Below, piece after piece: positions 41,368-48,710 of a stretch of 64,000 bases of DNA. The notes beneath the pieces were generated by a model, which worked only from the letters and a program-made list of their open reading frames with translations, did not search any database and was not told the DNA's origin. Positions within the stretch are counted from its first letter, which is position 1. Every line of letters begins with the position of its first letter. The stretch is from positions 1 to 64,000 of the forward strand of contig JAUILN010000007.1 of assembly GCA_030432695.1 (NCBI GenBank), written 5' to 3'. Made by a program: the position numbers and the translations under genes. The DNA comes from a bacterium. Its GTDB lineage: Bacteria > Planctomycetota > UBA1135 > UBA2386.

Positions 41368-43329
41368 ATGGTCAACACCTCATTGTTCAGCGGTCTGTCC
41401 GGCTTGCGCGCCCACCAGTCGTACATCGACGTGATCGGCGCCAACCTCGCCAACGTGAGCACCGCGGGCTACCGCGGCTCGCGGGTGACCTTCGCCGACC
41501 TGCTCAGCATCACCACCAGTCCCGGCGCGCGCCCCGAAGGTGACTTCGGTGGCACCAATCCGCGACAGATCGGGCTCGGCACCTCGATCGGTTCGATCGA
41601 CGTGAACACCCGGCAGGGCACGTTCAAGGACACCGGCCGACCGCTCGACGTGGCGCTCGAGGGCCGCGGCTTCTTCGCGGTCACCGATGGCGTGCAAACC
41701 TACTACTCGCGCGCCGGAACCTTCGGGGTCGACGCCAACGGCTCGCTGGTCGATCTGCGCAATGGCTTCCGAGTGCTCGGCGCGTCGGGCTCGCCGATCG
41801 ACGTCCCGGTGACCGACACGCTGCCCGCGGCGCAGAGCACGCGCATCCAGTTCAACGGCAGCCTGCCGGCGACCGTCAATGGCCCGCTCCGCGAGGTCGT
41901 TCAATCGGAGGTCCCGTTCCTCGCCGGCACCGCGGCCACCAAGGAGGGCGGACCATCGACCGGCACCACCTTCGACATGACGGCGTGGCTCGACAAGACC
42001 GTGCTGGTGTCGATCAACGGCCGCTCGGCCAGGCAGGTGACCTTCACCGCCGGCATGTTCGGCAACGTCGCCGCGGCCACCGCCAGCGAGATCGCCACCG
42101 CCTTCGACCCGCTCGGCAGCGACCTCACCGTCACCGCCGACGATGCGACCGGCGGGCTGACCTTCGAGACCATGCGGCTCGGTGACGCCGCGACCCTGAA
42201 GTTCGACGACGAGACCGGTAGCACGGGTCTGCTGGCGCACCTCGGCCTCGACACGGTGCTGAGCCACGGCGACCAGTCGGCGGCCGACGAGAACACCGAC
42301 CTGTCCGGTCTGACCACCCGCGACCAGCCGTACGGCAACGGCGACGGCATCCGCATCACCGGCACCAACCCCGACGGCACGCCGTTCTCGGCGACCTTCG
42401 TGTACGGCGCCGACGGCACCACGCTCGGCAACCTCCGCGACTTCATCGACGGCCTGACCGCGCCCGGCACCTCGAGCCTCGCGATCGACGCCGAGGGCCG
42501 GCTGGTGCTGACCGCCACCGAGACCGGCGAGGCCAACCTCAGCCTGCACATCGGCGATGCGCAGTCGCCGCCACGCAACACCTGGCCGGGCTTCGAAGTC
42601 AGCCAGGAGGGCACCGGGCCCGACACCGCGACCGCGTCGATCGACGTGTTCGACAGCCTGGGCCGCGCCCACGCGGTGAACTTCGAGTTCGTGCGCAGCG
42701 AGGCCGACCCGACGGTCTGGGACCTGCGCGCCACGATGGACCCGGGCGACGGCACGATCACCTCCGACGAGATCTCGTCGATCCGCTTCAACGCCGATGG
42801 CTCGTTCAGCTCGATCGCCGGCGGCACCAGCGCCCTCTCGTTCAGCTTCGACGGAATCGGCGCGACCCAGACCGTGCAGGTCGACCTCGGCAGCGCCGGC
42901 GGCTTCGACGGCGTGACGATGCTGGGCGACGCGACGTCGGTCGCGGCCACCGACCAGGACGGCTTCGCGGCCGGCACGCTGCTGAGCGTCGGCTTCGATC
43001 AGTCCGGCAACCTGAGCGGCTACTACAGCAACGGCCAGAACCGGGTGATCGACACGCTGCGGATCGCGATGTTCCAGAACGAGGAGGGCCTGCAGCGGGC
43101 CGGCGACACGCTCTGGGTCACCGCACCGAACTCCGACGATCCGATCGCCGCCGCGGCCGGCATCTCCGGCGCAGGCCTGATCCGGCCGGGCAGCCTGGAG
43201 AACAGCAACGTCGACATCGCCGAGGAGTTCGTGAGCCTGATCGAGGCCCAGCGCGGCTTCCAGGCCAACTCGCGCGTCATCACCACCACCGACGAGATCC
43301 TCGCCGAACTCGTCAACATCGTGAGCTGA
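41368..43329 (+). CDS. flgE: Flagellar hook protein FlgE
   Basis: 653 residues. The N-terminal rod/hook signature is clear (LFSGLSGLRAHQSYIDVIGA, NLANVSTAGYRGSRVTFADL). FlgE-type sequences continue with RQIGLGTSIGSIDVN and LEGRGFFAV. The C-terminal coiled-coil region has GSLENSNVDIAEEFVSLIEA followed by QRGFQANSRVITTTDEIL, which completes the D0 domain. The central ~450 residues, full of Gly/Thr/Asp, form the surface-exposed variable hook domains, larger than in enteric FlgE (402 aa). It forms the flexible universal joint outside the cell. Confidence 0.92.
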   Translation: MVNTSLFSGLSGLRAHQSYIDVIGANLANVSTAGYRGSRVTFADLLSITTSPGARPEGDFGGTNPRQIGLGTSIGSIDVNTRQGTFKDTGRPLDVALEGRGFFAVTDGVQTYYSRAGTFGVDANGSLVDLRNGFRVLGASGSPIDVPVTDTLPAAQSTRIQFNGSLPATVNGPLREVVQSEVPFLAGTAATKEGGPSTGTTFDMTAWLDKTVLVSINGRSARQVTFTAGMFGNVAAATASEIATAFDPLGSDLTVTADDATGGLTFETMRLGDAATLKFDDETGSTGLLAHLGLDTVLSHGDQSAADENTDLSGLTTRDQPYGNGDGIRITGTNPDGTPFSATFVYGADGTTLGNLRDFIDGLTAPGTSSLAIDAEGRLVLTATETGEANLSLHIGDAQSPPRNTWPGFEVSQEGTGPDTATASIDVFDSLGRAHAVNFEFVRSEADPTVWDLRATMDPGDGTITSDEISSIRFNADGSFSSIAGGTSALSFSFDGIGATQTVQVDLGSAGGFDGVTMLGDATSVAATDQDGFAAGTLLSVGFDQSGNLSGYYSNGQNRVIDTLRIAMFQNEEGLQRAGDTLWVTAPNSDDPIAAAAGISGAGLIRPGSLENSNVDIAEEFVSLIEAQRGFQANSRVITTTDEILAELVNIVS

Positions 43330-43333
43330 TCCG

Positions 43334-44113
43334 ATGACGAGTCTCGGGGAACAGGCACTGGTCGGCGGGCTGCGCCACCTGCAGAAGATGCAGGAGGCGA
43401 TCTCCCACAATCTCGCCAACGCGGCGTCGCCGGGCTTCAAGCGACGGACGGTGACCGCCGAGGCGATCGGCACCCGGTTCGTCGATGCGCTCGACGCCCA
43501 GGCGCCGCAGAGCCGACCGGAGCTGCGCTACGCCGAGAGCATCGACTGGAGTGCCGGCACCTTCGCACCCACCGAGGACCACCGCCACGTCGCGGTCGAC
43601 GGCGACGCGTTCCTCGCGGTCCGCGACGAGGCCGGCCGCACGATGCTGACCCGCTCGGGCACGCTCGCGGTCGACGCCCGCGGCACGCTGCGGCTGAGCA
43701 GCGGCGAGGCGGTGCTCTCGGACTCCGGCGCGACGATCCAGCTCGACACCCGGCAGGCCGGCAACTTCGCGATCGATCCCGATGGCACCGTGCGTGGCGC
43801 GAACCTGCGCGCGGGCGACCTCGCCGATCAGACTCCCGTAGGCCGCATCGGCCTGTTCCACCACGCCGCGGGCAACGGGCAGCTCCGCGACCTCGGCCGC
43901 GGCCTGTTCCAACCGGAACTCGAGAGCGCGATCCGCCCCGCGGCCCCCGAGGACGCCCGCCTCCGCCAGGGCTACCTCGAACAGAGCAACGTCGACGCCC
44001 TGACCGAGATGGTCCGGATGATCGGCGTGCAGCGCGGCTTCCAGGCCCAGACCAAGGCGCTCACCACCGTGCACTCGATGCGCGGTGAGTTCGCCACCGC
44101 ATTCGACAGGTGA
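43334..44113 (+). CDS. flgF: Flagellar proximal rod protein FlgF
   Basis: 259 residues, four bases after the flgE stop. The N-terminal rod signature is somewhat divergent (VGGLRHLQKMQEAISHNLAN, AASPGFKRRTV). The middle has a VAVDGDAFLAVRDEAGRTML and TRSGTLAVDARGTL pattern typical of FlgF/FlgG. The C-terminal rod helix is intact (RQGYLEQSNVDALTEMVRMI followed by GVQRGFQAQTKAL). It is shorter and less conserved than the following FlgG, and its position before flgG supports the FlgF call. Part of the proximal rod crossing the periplasm. Confidence 0.85.
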   Translation: MTSLGEQALVGGLRHLQKMQEAISHNLANAASPGFKRRTVTAEAIGTRFVDALDAQAPQSRPELRYAESIDWSAGTFAPTEDHRHVAVDGDAFLAVRDEAGRTMLTRSGTLAVDARGTLRLSSGEAVLSDSGATIQLDTRQAGNFAIDPDGTVRGANLRAGDLADQTPVGRIGLFHHAAGNGQLRDLGRGLFQPELESAIRPAAPEDARLRQGYLEQSNVDALTEMVRMIGVQRGFQAQTKALTTVHSMRGEFATAFDR

Positions 44114-44120
44114 CACTCCG

Positions 44121-44918
44121 ATGCTGAAGAGCCTCTACACCTCCGCCACGGGCATGAAGGCCCAGCAGATCATGGTCGACACGATCGCGAACAACATCGC
44201 GAACGTGAACACCGCCGGCTTCAAGAAGACCCAGGCGACGTTCGAGGACCTGCTCTACGTGACCTACAAGGCGCCGGGCCTGGAACGCGACGCACGCTCG
44301 ACCCCGAGCCCGATCGGCATCGAGGTCGGCAGCGGCGCGCGGCTGTCGGGCACCACCCGGATCTACACGCCGGGCGTGCTCGAGGTCACCAACCGCCAGC
44401 TCGACATCGCGATCGACGGTGACGGTTTCCTGCAGGTGATCACGCCGGACGGTTCGACCGCCTACACCCGCGACGGCCACCTGCACGTCAACGCCGATGG
44501 CAAGCTGGTGACCAGCGCCGGCTACATCCTGTTCCCCGACGTGCAGCTGCCGCGCGACGTGCAGGACGTGAACATCGATGCCGAGGGTCGCGTGACCGGC
44601 CGCGTCGCCGGCAGCAACTCGGACACGACCCAGCAATTCGGACAGATCGAGCTGGCCAAGTTCATCAATCCGTCGGGCCTGCAGTCGGTCGGCGGCAACG
44701 TGCTGCGCACCACCGACGCCGCCGGCCAACCGGTCCTCGACAACCCCGGCCAGCAGGGCATCGGCTTCCTGAAGCAGGGCTTCATCGAGCGCTCGAACGT
44801 CGAGATCGTCAACGAGCTGGTCAGCCTGATCGTCGCGCAGCGCGCCTACGAGGTGAACAGCCGCTCGATCCAGGCCAGCGACCAGATGCTGCAGAGCGCG
44901 ACGCAGGTGGTGCGATGA
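44121..44918 (+). CDS. flgG: Flagellar distal rod protein FlgG
   Basis: 265 residues from ATG 44121, close to the usual ~260. The highly conserved FlgG start is present (SLYTSATGMKAQQIMVDTIA, NNIANVNTAGFKKTQATFED, LLYVTYKAPG), as is the middle (LDIAIDGDGFLQVITPDGST, AYTRDGHLHVNADGKLVTSA). The C-terminal rod helix reads GFIERSNVEIVNELVSLIVA then QRAYEVNSRSIQASDQMLQS. Distal rod subunit; the DNA following the ATG shows no anomalies. Its stop overlaps an ATG in the next gene. Confidence 0.95.
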   Translation: MLKSLYTSATGMKAQQIMVDTIANNIANVNTAGFKKTQATFEDLLYVTYKAPGLERDARSTPSPIGIEVGSGARLSGTTRIYTPGVLEVTNRQLDIAIDGDGFLQVITPDGSTAYTRDGHLHVNADGKLVTSAGYILFPDVQLPRDVQDVNIDAEGRVTGRVAGSNSDTTQQFGQIELAKFINPSGLQSVGGNVLRTTDAAGQPVLDNPGQQGIGFLKQGFIERSNVEIVNELVSLIVAQRAYEVNSRSIQASDQMLQSATQVVR

Positions 44919-44932
44919 CGGGAGGACGGACG

Positions 44933-45946
44933 ATGGCCGGCAAGCACATCCTCTGGGCACTCTGCACGCTCGGCGTTCCGCTCGGCGCGCAGGACCCGGG
45001 CAACGACCCCGAGCCGGTGGTCCGGATCACCCTGCAACGCGAGACCGACCTCGTGGGGCGCTCGGTGCTGGTCCGCGACCTCGCCGAGGTCAGCGCCGAC
45101 GACGACGAGCTGCGCGCGCGCGTGGGCGACCTGGAGATCGCGCCGCGGCCCGCCGAGGGTTTCGCGCGGACCTTCCGCCGCACCGACGTGGAACGCCGGC
45201 TGGTCGAGGCCGGCCTGCCCCGCGACGCCTTCACGCTCCGCGGCGCGGAGGCGACGTTGGCCCGGCCGAAGACCACGCTGCTGGCCGCCGAGAAGTTGCT
45301 GGAGGTGGCCAACGGCATCGCCCGCGCCTGGATCGCGCGCGAGCCCGCGGCCGACGTCGAGTTCGAACCACTCGGTCGGGTGCCGGCGACCGCGGTGCCG
45401 CCGGGTCGCACCGGCGTGCAGCTGCGCGGCAAGGTCCAGCCGGCGCACGCCGAGCGGGACTCCGGCATGCGGCTGACGATCGATCTCGAGATACTGGTCG
45501 ACGGTGAGGCCTGGCGCACCCTGCCGGTGCACTTCCGGCTGCGCCGCTTCGCGACGGTCTGGACCCCGGTGCGCGGGGCTCGTGCCGGCGAGTTCCTGAC
45601 CGACGTCGAGCTGACGGAGCAGCGGGTCGAAGTGCCGCCCAACGCCCCCGCCGGAGGCTATGCGACCCACGAGGAGTTGCTCGGCAGGGTGGCCCGCGTC
45701 GATCTGCGCGCCGGCCGACCGATCCGCAACGCCGACCTCGGCGAACCGGCGGTGGTGCACCGCAGCGATCCGGTCCGGCTGGTCTCGCAGCGCGGCACGA
45801 TCCGCGTGGCGGTGAAGGCGGTGGCGCTGGAGGACGGCGCGGCCGGCGACCGGATCCGGGTGCAGAACCTGGCGACCGGGCACTCGGTGCAGGCGGTGGT
45901 GCAGGGGCCCGGCCTGGTGATCTTGGGCAGCACGGAGGAAGGATGA
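44933..45946 (+). CDS. flgA: Flagellar P-ring assembly chaperone FlgA
   Basis: 337 residues if started at ATG 44933, which has an ideal GGAGGA six bases upstream; an upstream ATG at 44915 overlaps the flgG stop and would add six residues. A signal peptide (HILWALCTLGVPLGAQD) is followed by a FlgA-type N-terminal region and, near the end, the SAF domain (RAGEFLTDVELTEQRVEVPP, ARVDLRAGRPIRNADLGEPA, LVSQRGTIRVAVKAVALEDG, GDRIRVQNLATG). The last of these is the FlgA C-terminal signature. It helps FlgI assemble in the periplasm. It is longer than enteric FlgA (219 aa). Confidence 0.87.
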   Translation: MAGKHILWALCTLGVPLGAQDPGNDPEPVVRITLQRETDLVGRSVLVRDLAEVSADDDELRARVGDLEIAPRPAEGFARTFRRTDVERRLVEAGLPRDAFTLRGAEATLARPKTTLLAAEKLLEVANGIARAWIAREPAADVEFEPLGRVPATAVPPGRTGVQLRGKVQPAHAERDSGMRLTIDLEILVDGEAWRTLPVHFRLRRFATVWTPVRGARAGEFLTDVELTEQRVEVPPNAPAGGYATHEELLGRVARVDLRAGRPIRNADLGEPAVVHRSDPVRLVSQRGTIRVAVKAVALEDGAAGDRIRVQNLATGHSVQAVVQGPGLVILGSTEEG

Positions 45947-46569
45947 TGGGAACTCTCACCCGCAACGTCGTGGTCGGCCTCGCAGCAGGCCTCCTGGGAA
46001 TCGCCGGTCTGCAGGCCCAGAACCTCCACCTGCAGCGGCGCTCCTCGCGCGCGCTGATCGCCGACAACTCGGCACGTTACGTGGGCGACATCCTCACGGT
46101 GCGCATCGTGGAGCGGCACCGGGTCCGCAACGAGGACCGCACCGAGCGCGAGAACTCCACCAGCCTCGCCGCGCGACTGGAGTCGTACACGCTCAGCGAC
46201 AAGACCTTCATCCCGGACCTGCCGCGCATCGACATCCGGCAGAGCCGCGACTTCGAGGGCGACGCGCGGCAGGAGAAGGACAGCAGCCTCGACGCGCAGA
46301 TCGCGGTGGTGGTCATCGACGTGTTGCCCAACGGCAACCTGGTGATCGCCGGGACGCGGGTGGTCGTCATCGACGACGAGACCAAGACGCTGAAGATCAG
46401 CGGGCTGGTGCGGCGCCTCGACGTGCAGCAGGACAACACCGTTCTCAGCTCGCAGGTCGCCGACGCGCGGGTCTCGCTGGTCGGCGAGGGCGGCAACACC
46501 CGGGTCACCACCCGCGGGCCGGTGGGCGAGTTCTTCGACACCCTGATCTGGGCCGCCTGGCCGTTCTGA
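45946..46569 (+). CDS. flgH: Flagellar L-ring protein FlgH, without lipobox
   Basis: 207 residues from ATG 45946; an ATG three bases earlier overlaps the flgA stop, but the Shine-Dalgarno GGAGGA at 45934-45939 favours the second one. The FlgH core is clear (LIADNSARYVGDILTVRIVE, then ENSTSLAARLESYTL, GNLVIAGTRVVVIDDETKTL, ISGLVRRLDVQQDNTVLSSQ, VADARVSL). Canonical FlgH is an outer-membrane lipoprotein with a cysteine at the end of its signal peptide; here the signal ends GLQAQN and no cysteine is present at all. The L-ring must therefore be held without a lipid anchor. Confidence 0.88.
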   Translation: MGTLTRNVVVGLAAGLLGIAGLQAQNLHLQRRSSRALIADNSARYVGDILTVRIVERHRVRNEDRTERENSTSLAARLESYTLSDKTFIPDLPRIDIRQSRDFEGDARQEKDSSLDAQIAVVVIDVLPNGNLVIAGTRVVVIDDETKTLKISGLVRRLDVQQDNTVLSSQVADARVSLVGEGGNTRVTTRGPVGEFFDTLIWAAWPF

Positions 46570-46576
46570 GGCAGCC

Positions 46577-47734
46577 ATGACGACGATGCGCACCACCTGG
46601 ATCGCCGCCCTGCTGACCGCCCTCGGCGCTGCACTGCTCCCGGCCCAGACCGTCGGTGAGCCGCAGTTCCGCGTGCCGATCCGCTCGATCACCCGGCTGC
46701 ACGGCTCGATGACCAACACGCTGACCGGCATCGGGCTGGTCACCGGTCTCGACCGCACCGGCTCGAACGATCGGGCCACCCGCCAGGCGATCGCCAACCT
46801 GGCGCAGAAGTTCGGGGTGAACCTCAGCCAGTCGCAGCTCAACAGCGGTGCCGTGGCGATGGTCACGGTGACCGCAGAGCTGCCCTCGTTCGCGCACGAG
46901 GGCATGCCGATCGACGTGCAGGTCCACGCGTTGACCGAGGTCACCTCGCTGGAGAGCGGCTACCTGTTGCCGGTCGAGCTGGTCTACTTCGACGGCGACG
47001 CCAGCACCGTCTACGCGGTCGCCTCGGGCACGATCTCGACTGGCGGCTTCGGCTACGGAGCATCGACGACCCGGGTCTCGCGCAACAACCCCGCGTCGGG
47101 CCGGGTGAACCGCGGCGCCAAGGTGGTCCGCTCGGTGGCCCCGGAGCTGCTCAGCGAGACCGGCGAGATCGAGCTGATGCTGCGCACGCCGAGCCTGGCT
47201 ACCGCGACCAACATCTCGCGGATGATCGAGAGTTCGCTCGGCACCACCGGGATCGGGGCGCGGGTCCACGACGAGGCGCTGGTGCGGGTGCTGCTCCCCG
47301 AGACGCAGCGATCCCGCGACGACGCGCTGCGGGCGCTGGCGCTGGTGAGCGCGCTGCAGGTCGAGGTCGAGCACCCCTCGCGCGTGGTCATCGACATCGA
47401 CAGCGGCACGATCGTGGTCGGCAACGAGGTCCGGATCAGCCCCTGCGTGGTGATGGCCTCCGACATCACCGTGACCATCGTCGACCAACAGGACGTGGTG
47501 CAGCCGTTGCCCTGGTCCCGGCAGGGCACCACCGAGCGGGTCGATCGCTCGCTGACCGAGGTCGATCTCGGTGACGCACCGGCCGCCGGTTTCGCGGGCA
47601 ACCCCGACGGGGCGACGGTCGCCGATCTGGCCGAGAACCTGCGCTCGCTGGGCCTGACCACCCGACAGATCGTCACCGTGTTCCAGCAGCTCGACCGCGG
47701 TGGCTTCCTGCACGCCCCCCTGGAGATCCGATGA
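46577..47734 (+). CDS. flgI: Flagellar P-ring protein FlgI
   Basis: 385 residues, near the family average. Signal peptide WIAALLTALGAALLPAQ, then the FlgI core: RVPIRSITRLHGSMTNTLTG, IGLVTGLDRTGSNDRATRQA, SGAVAMVTVTAELPSFAHEG, MPIDVQVHAL, LEVTSLESGYLL-like, NPASGRVNRGAKV, and VVIDIDSGTIVVGNEVRISP. The end (LRSLGLTTRQIVTVFQQLDR) is the standard C-terminal helix. Forms the ring around the rod in the periplasm. Follows flgH by seven bases; the stop overlaps the flgJ-like start (ATGA). Confidence 0.93.
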   Translation: MTTMRTTWIAALLTALGAALLPAQTVGEPQFRVPIRSITRLHGSMTNTLTGIGLVTGLDRTGSNDRATRQAIANLAQKFGVNLSQSQLNSGAVAMVTVTAELPSFAHEGMPIDVQVHALTEVTSLESGYLLPVELVYFDGDASTVYAVASGTISTGGFGYGASTTRVSRNNPASGRVNRGAKVVRSVAPELLSETGEIELMLRTPSLATATNISRMIESSLGTTGIGARVHDEALVRVLLPETQRSRDDALRALALVSALQVEVEHPSRVVIDIDSGTIVVGNEVRISPCVVMASDITVTIVDQQDVVQPLPWSRQGTTERVDRSLTEVDLGDAPAAGFAGNPDGATVADLAENLRSLGLTTRQIVTVFQQLDRGGFLHAPLEIR

Positions 47735-48132
47735 ACGCCGCAGCGGCAGCCAGCGGCAAGAGCCGCATCGATCCCGGCCTGCAGCGACTCGTCGACGCGC
47801 GCGCACGCGGCGTGGAGATCGCCGAGCAGTTCGAGCAGGTCTTCGTCCAGCAGATGGTCGAGAAGATGCGCCAGACGGTGGACGTCAACGGCGACGGCGA
47901 AGGCCTGTTCGCCAAGGGTCCCGGTTCGGACACCTACGCGATGTGGTTCGACCGCCTGCTCGGCGAGCGCGTGCAGGCCGAGAGCCATCTCGGCGTGGCC
48001 GATGCGATCGTGACCCAGCTCGAGAAGCACCGCGAGGTGCCGCGACTCGAGGAACTACGGCAGCGGTTGCAGGAAGCCGGTGGTCCGCTGCCGCACCCAG
48101 ACCACGGGAGGCTCGAAGATGCCCTGGCGTGA
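47731..48132 (+). CDS. flgJ: FlgJ N-terminal-type rod-binding protein
   Basis: 133 residues starting at ATG 47731 over the flgI stop. It has the rod-binding (Rod-binding/FlgJ_N) pattern: RARGVEIAEQFEQVFVQQMV, EKMRQTVDVNGDGEGLFAKG, SDTYAMWFDRLLGERVQAES. The muramidase domain found in enteric FlgJ is absent, which is the usual situation outside the gamma/beta-proteobacteria. It probably caps the rod during assembly; a separate peptidoglycan hydrolase would be needed and is not seen in this operon. The 3' end overlaps the start of the flgN-like gene. Confidence 0.85.
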   Translation: MNAAAAASGKSRIDPGLQRLVDARARGVEIAEQFEQVFVQQMVEKMRQTVDVNGDGEGLFAKGPGSDTYAMWFDRLLGERVQAESHLGVADAIVTQLEKHREVPRLEELRQRLQEAGGPLPHPDHGRLEDALA

Positions 48133-48682
48133 ATCCGGTCGCCACGGCGGCGCCCCGAGCAGGTCGAACGCCTGGCCGGCCGCGTTGACCACGCTCGTCG
48201 ACGCCTTGCAACGCGAGACCGAGGGCCTGCGGAAGCTGACCGCGGCGCTGGTCGCGACCCGCAAGGCGTTCGCTTCGATCCGCCCGTCGACCATCCGCAG
48301 CACCGCCGAAGACCTGCAGCCATGGGTCGACGCGGTACGACGTGAAGGCGCGCGCCGCAGCGAGGCCGCGGCAGCGGTCTGCAAGGCGCTCGGTCTCGAG
48401 CCTGGATCGCCCGCCTCGCGGATGGCGGCGCGGCTCCGCTCCGACGATGCCCTGGCGTTGACCCGTGCCGCCACCGCGGCGCGCGAGGCCGCGGCAGCGC
48501 TGAAGATCGAGAACGCGGTCGGCTCCGAGATGCTCGACATCGCGGCGCGGGCCCAGGACGCGATGTGGCGTCGGCTCGGTGCAGCGGCGATCGAGGACGG
48601 ACCCGAGGTCTACGACCAGCGTTCGCGCGCGCGAGTGATCCAACACCCACGAGGCGGCGGACTCGTCGACGGGCATCTATGA
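48119..48682 (+). CDS. flgN: FlgN-like flagellar chaperone
   Basis: 187 residues from ATG 48119, with GGGAGG seven bases upstream. A basic N-terminus is followed by three long helices (LTTLVDALQRETEGLRKLTA, LVATRKAFASIRPSTIRSTA, CKALGLEPGSPASRMAARLR, ALTRAATAAREAAAALKIEN), matching the helical-bundle pattern of FlgN. FlgN escorts the hook-associated proteins FlgK and FlgL to the export gate, and exactly these two genes follow. The assignment depends on position and helical pattern rather than on a diagnostic motif. Confidence 0.7.
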   Translation: MPWRESGRHGGAPSRSNAWPAALTTLVDALQRETEGLRKLTAALVATRKAFASIRPSTIRSTAEDLQPWVDAVRREGARRSEAAAAVCKALGLEPGSPASRMAARLRSDDALALTRAATAAREAAAALKIENAVGSEMLDIAARAQDAMWRRLGAAAIEDGPEVYDQRSRARVIQHPRGGGLVDGHL

Positions 48683-48710
48683 ATCCGAGAGTCGACAGGG
48701 AGGACAGGCC

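Noticed and set aside
41380..43473. 697-codon minus-strand frame opposite flgE
   Set aside because: Antisense shadow of the hook gene; no protein-like motifs.
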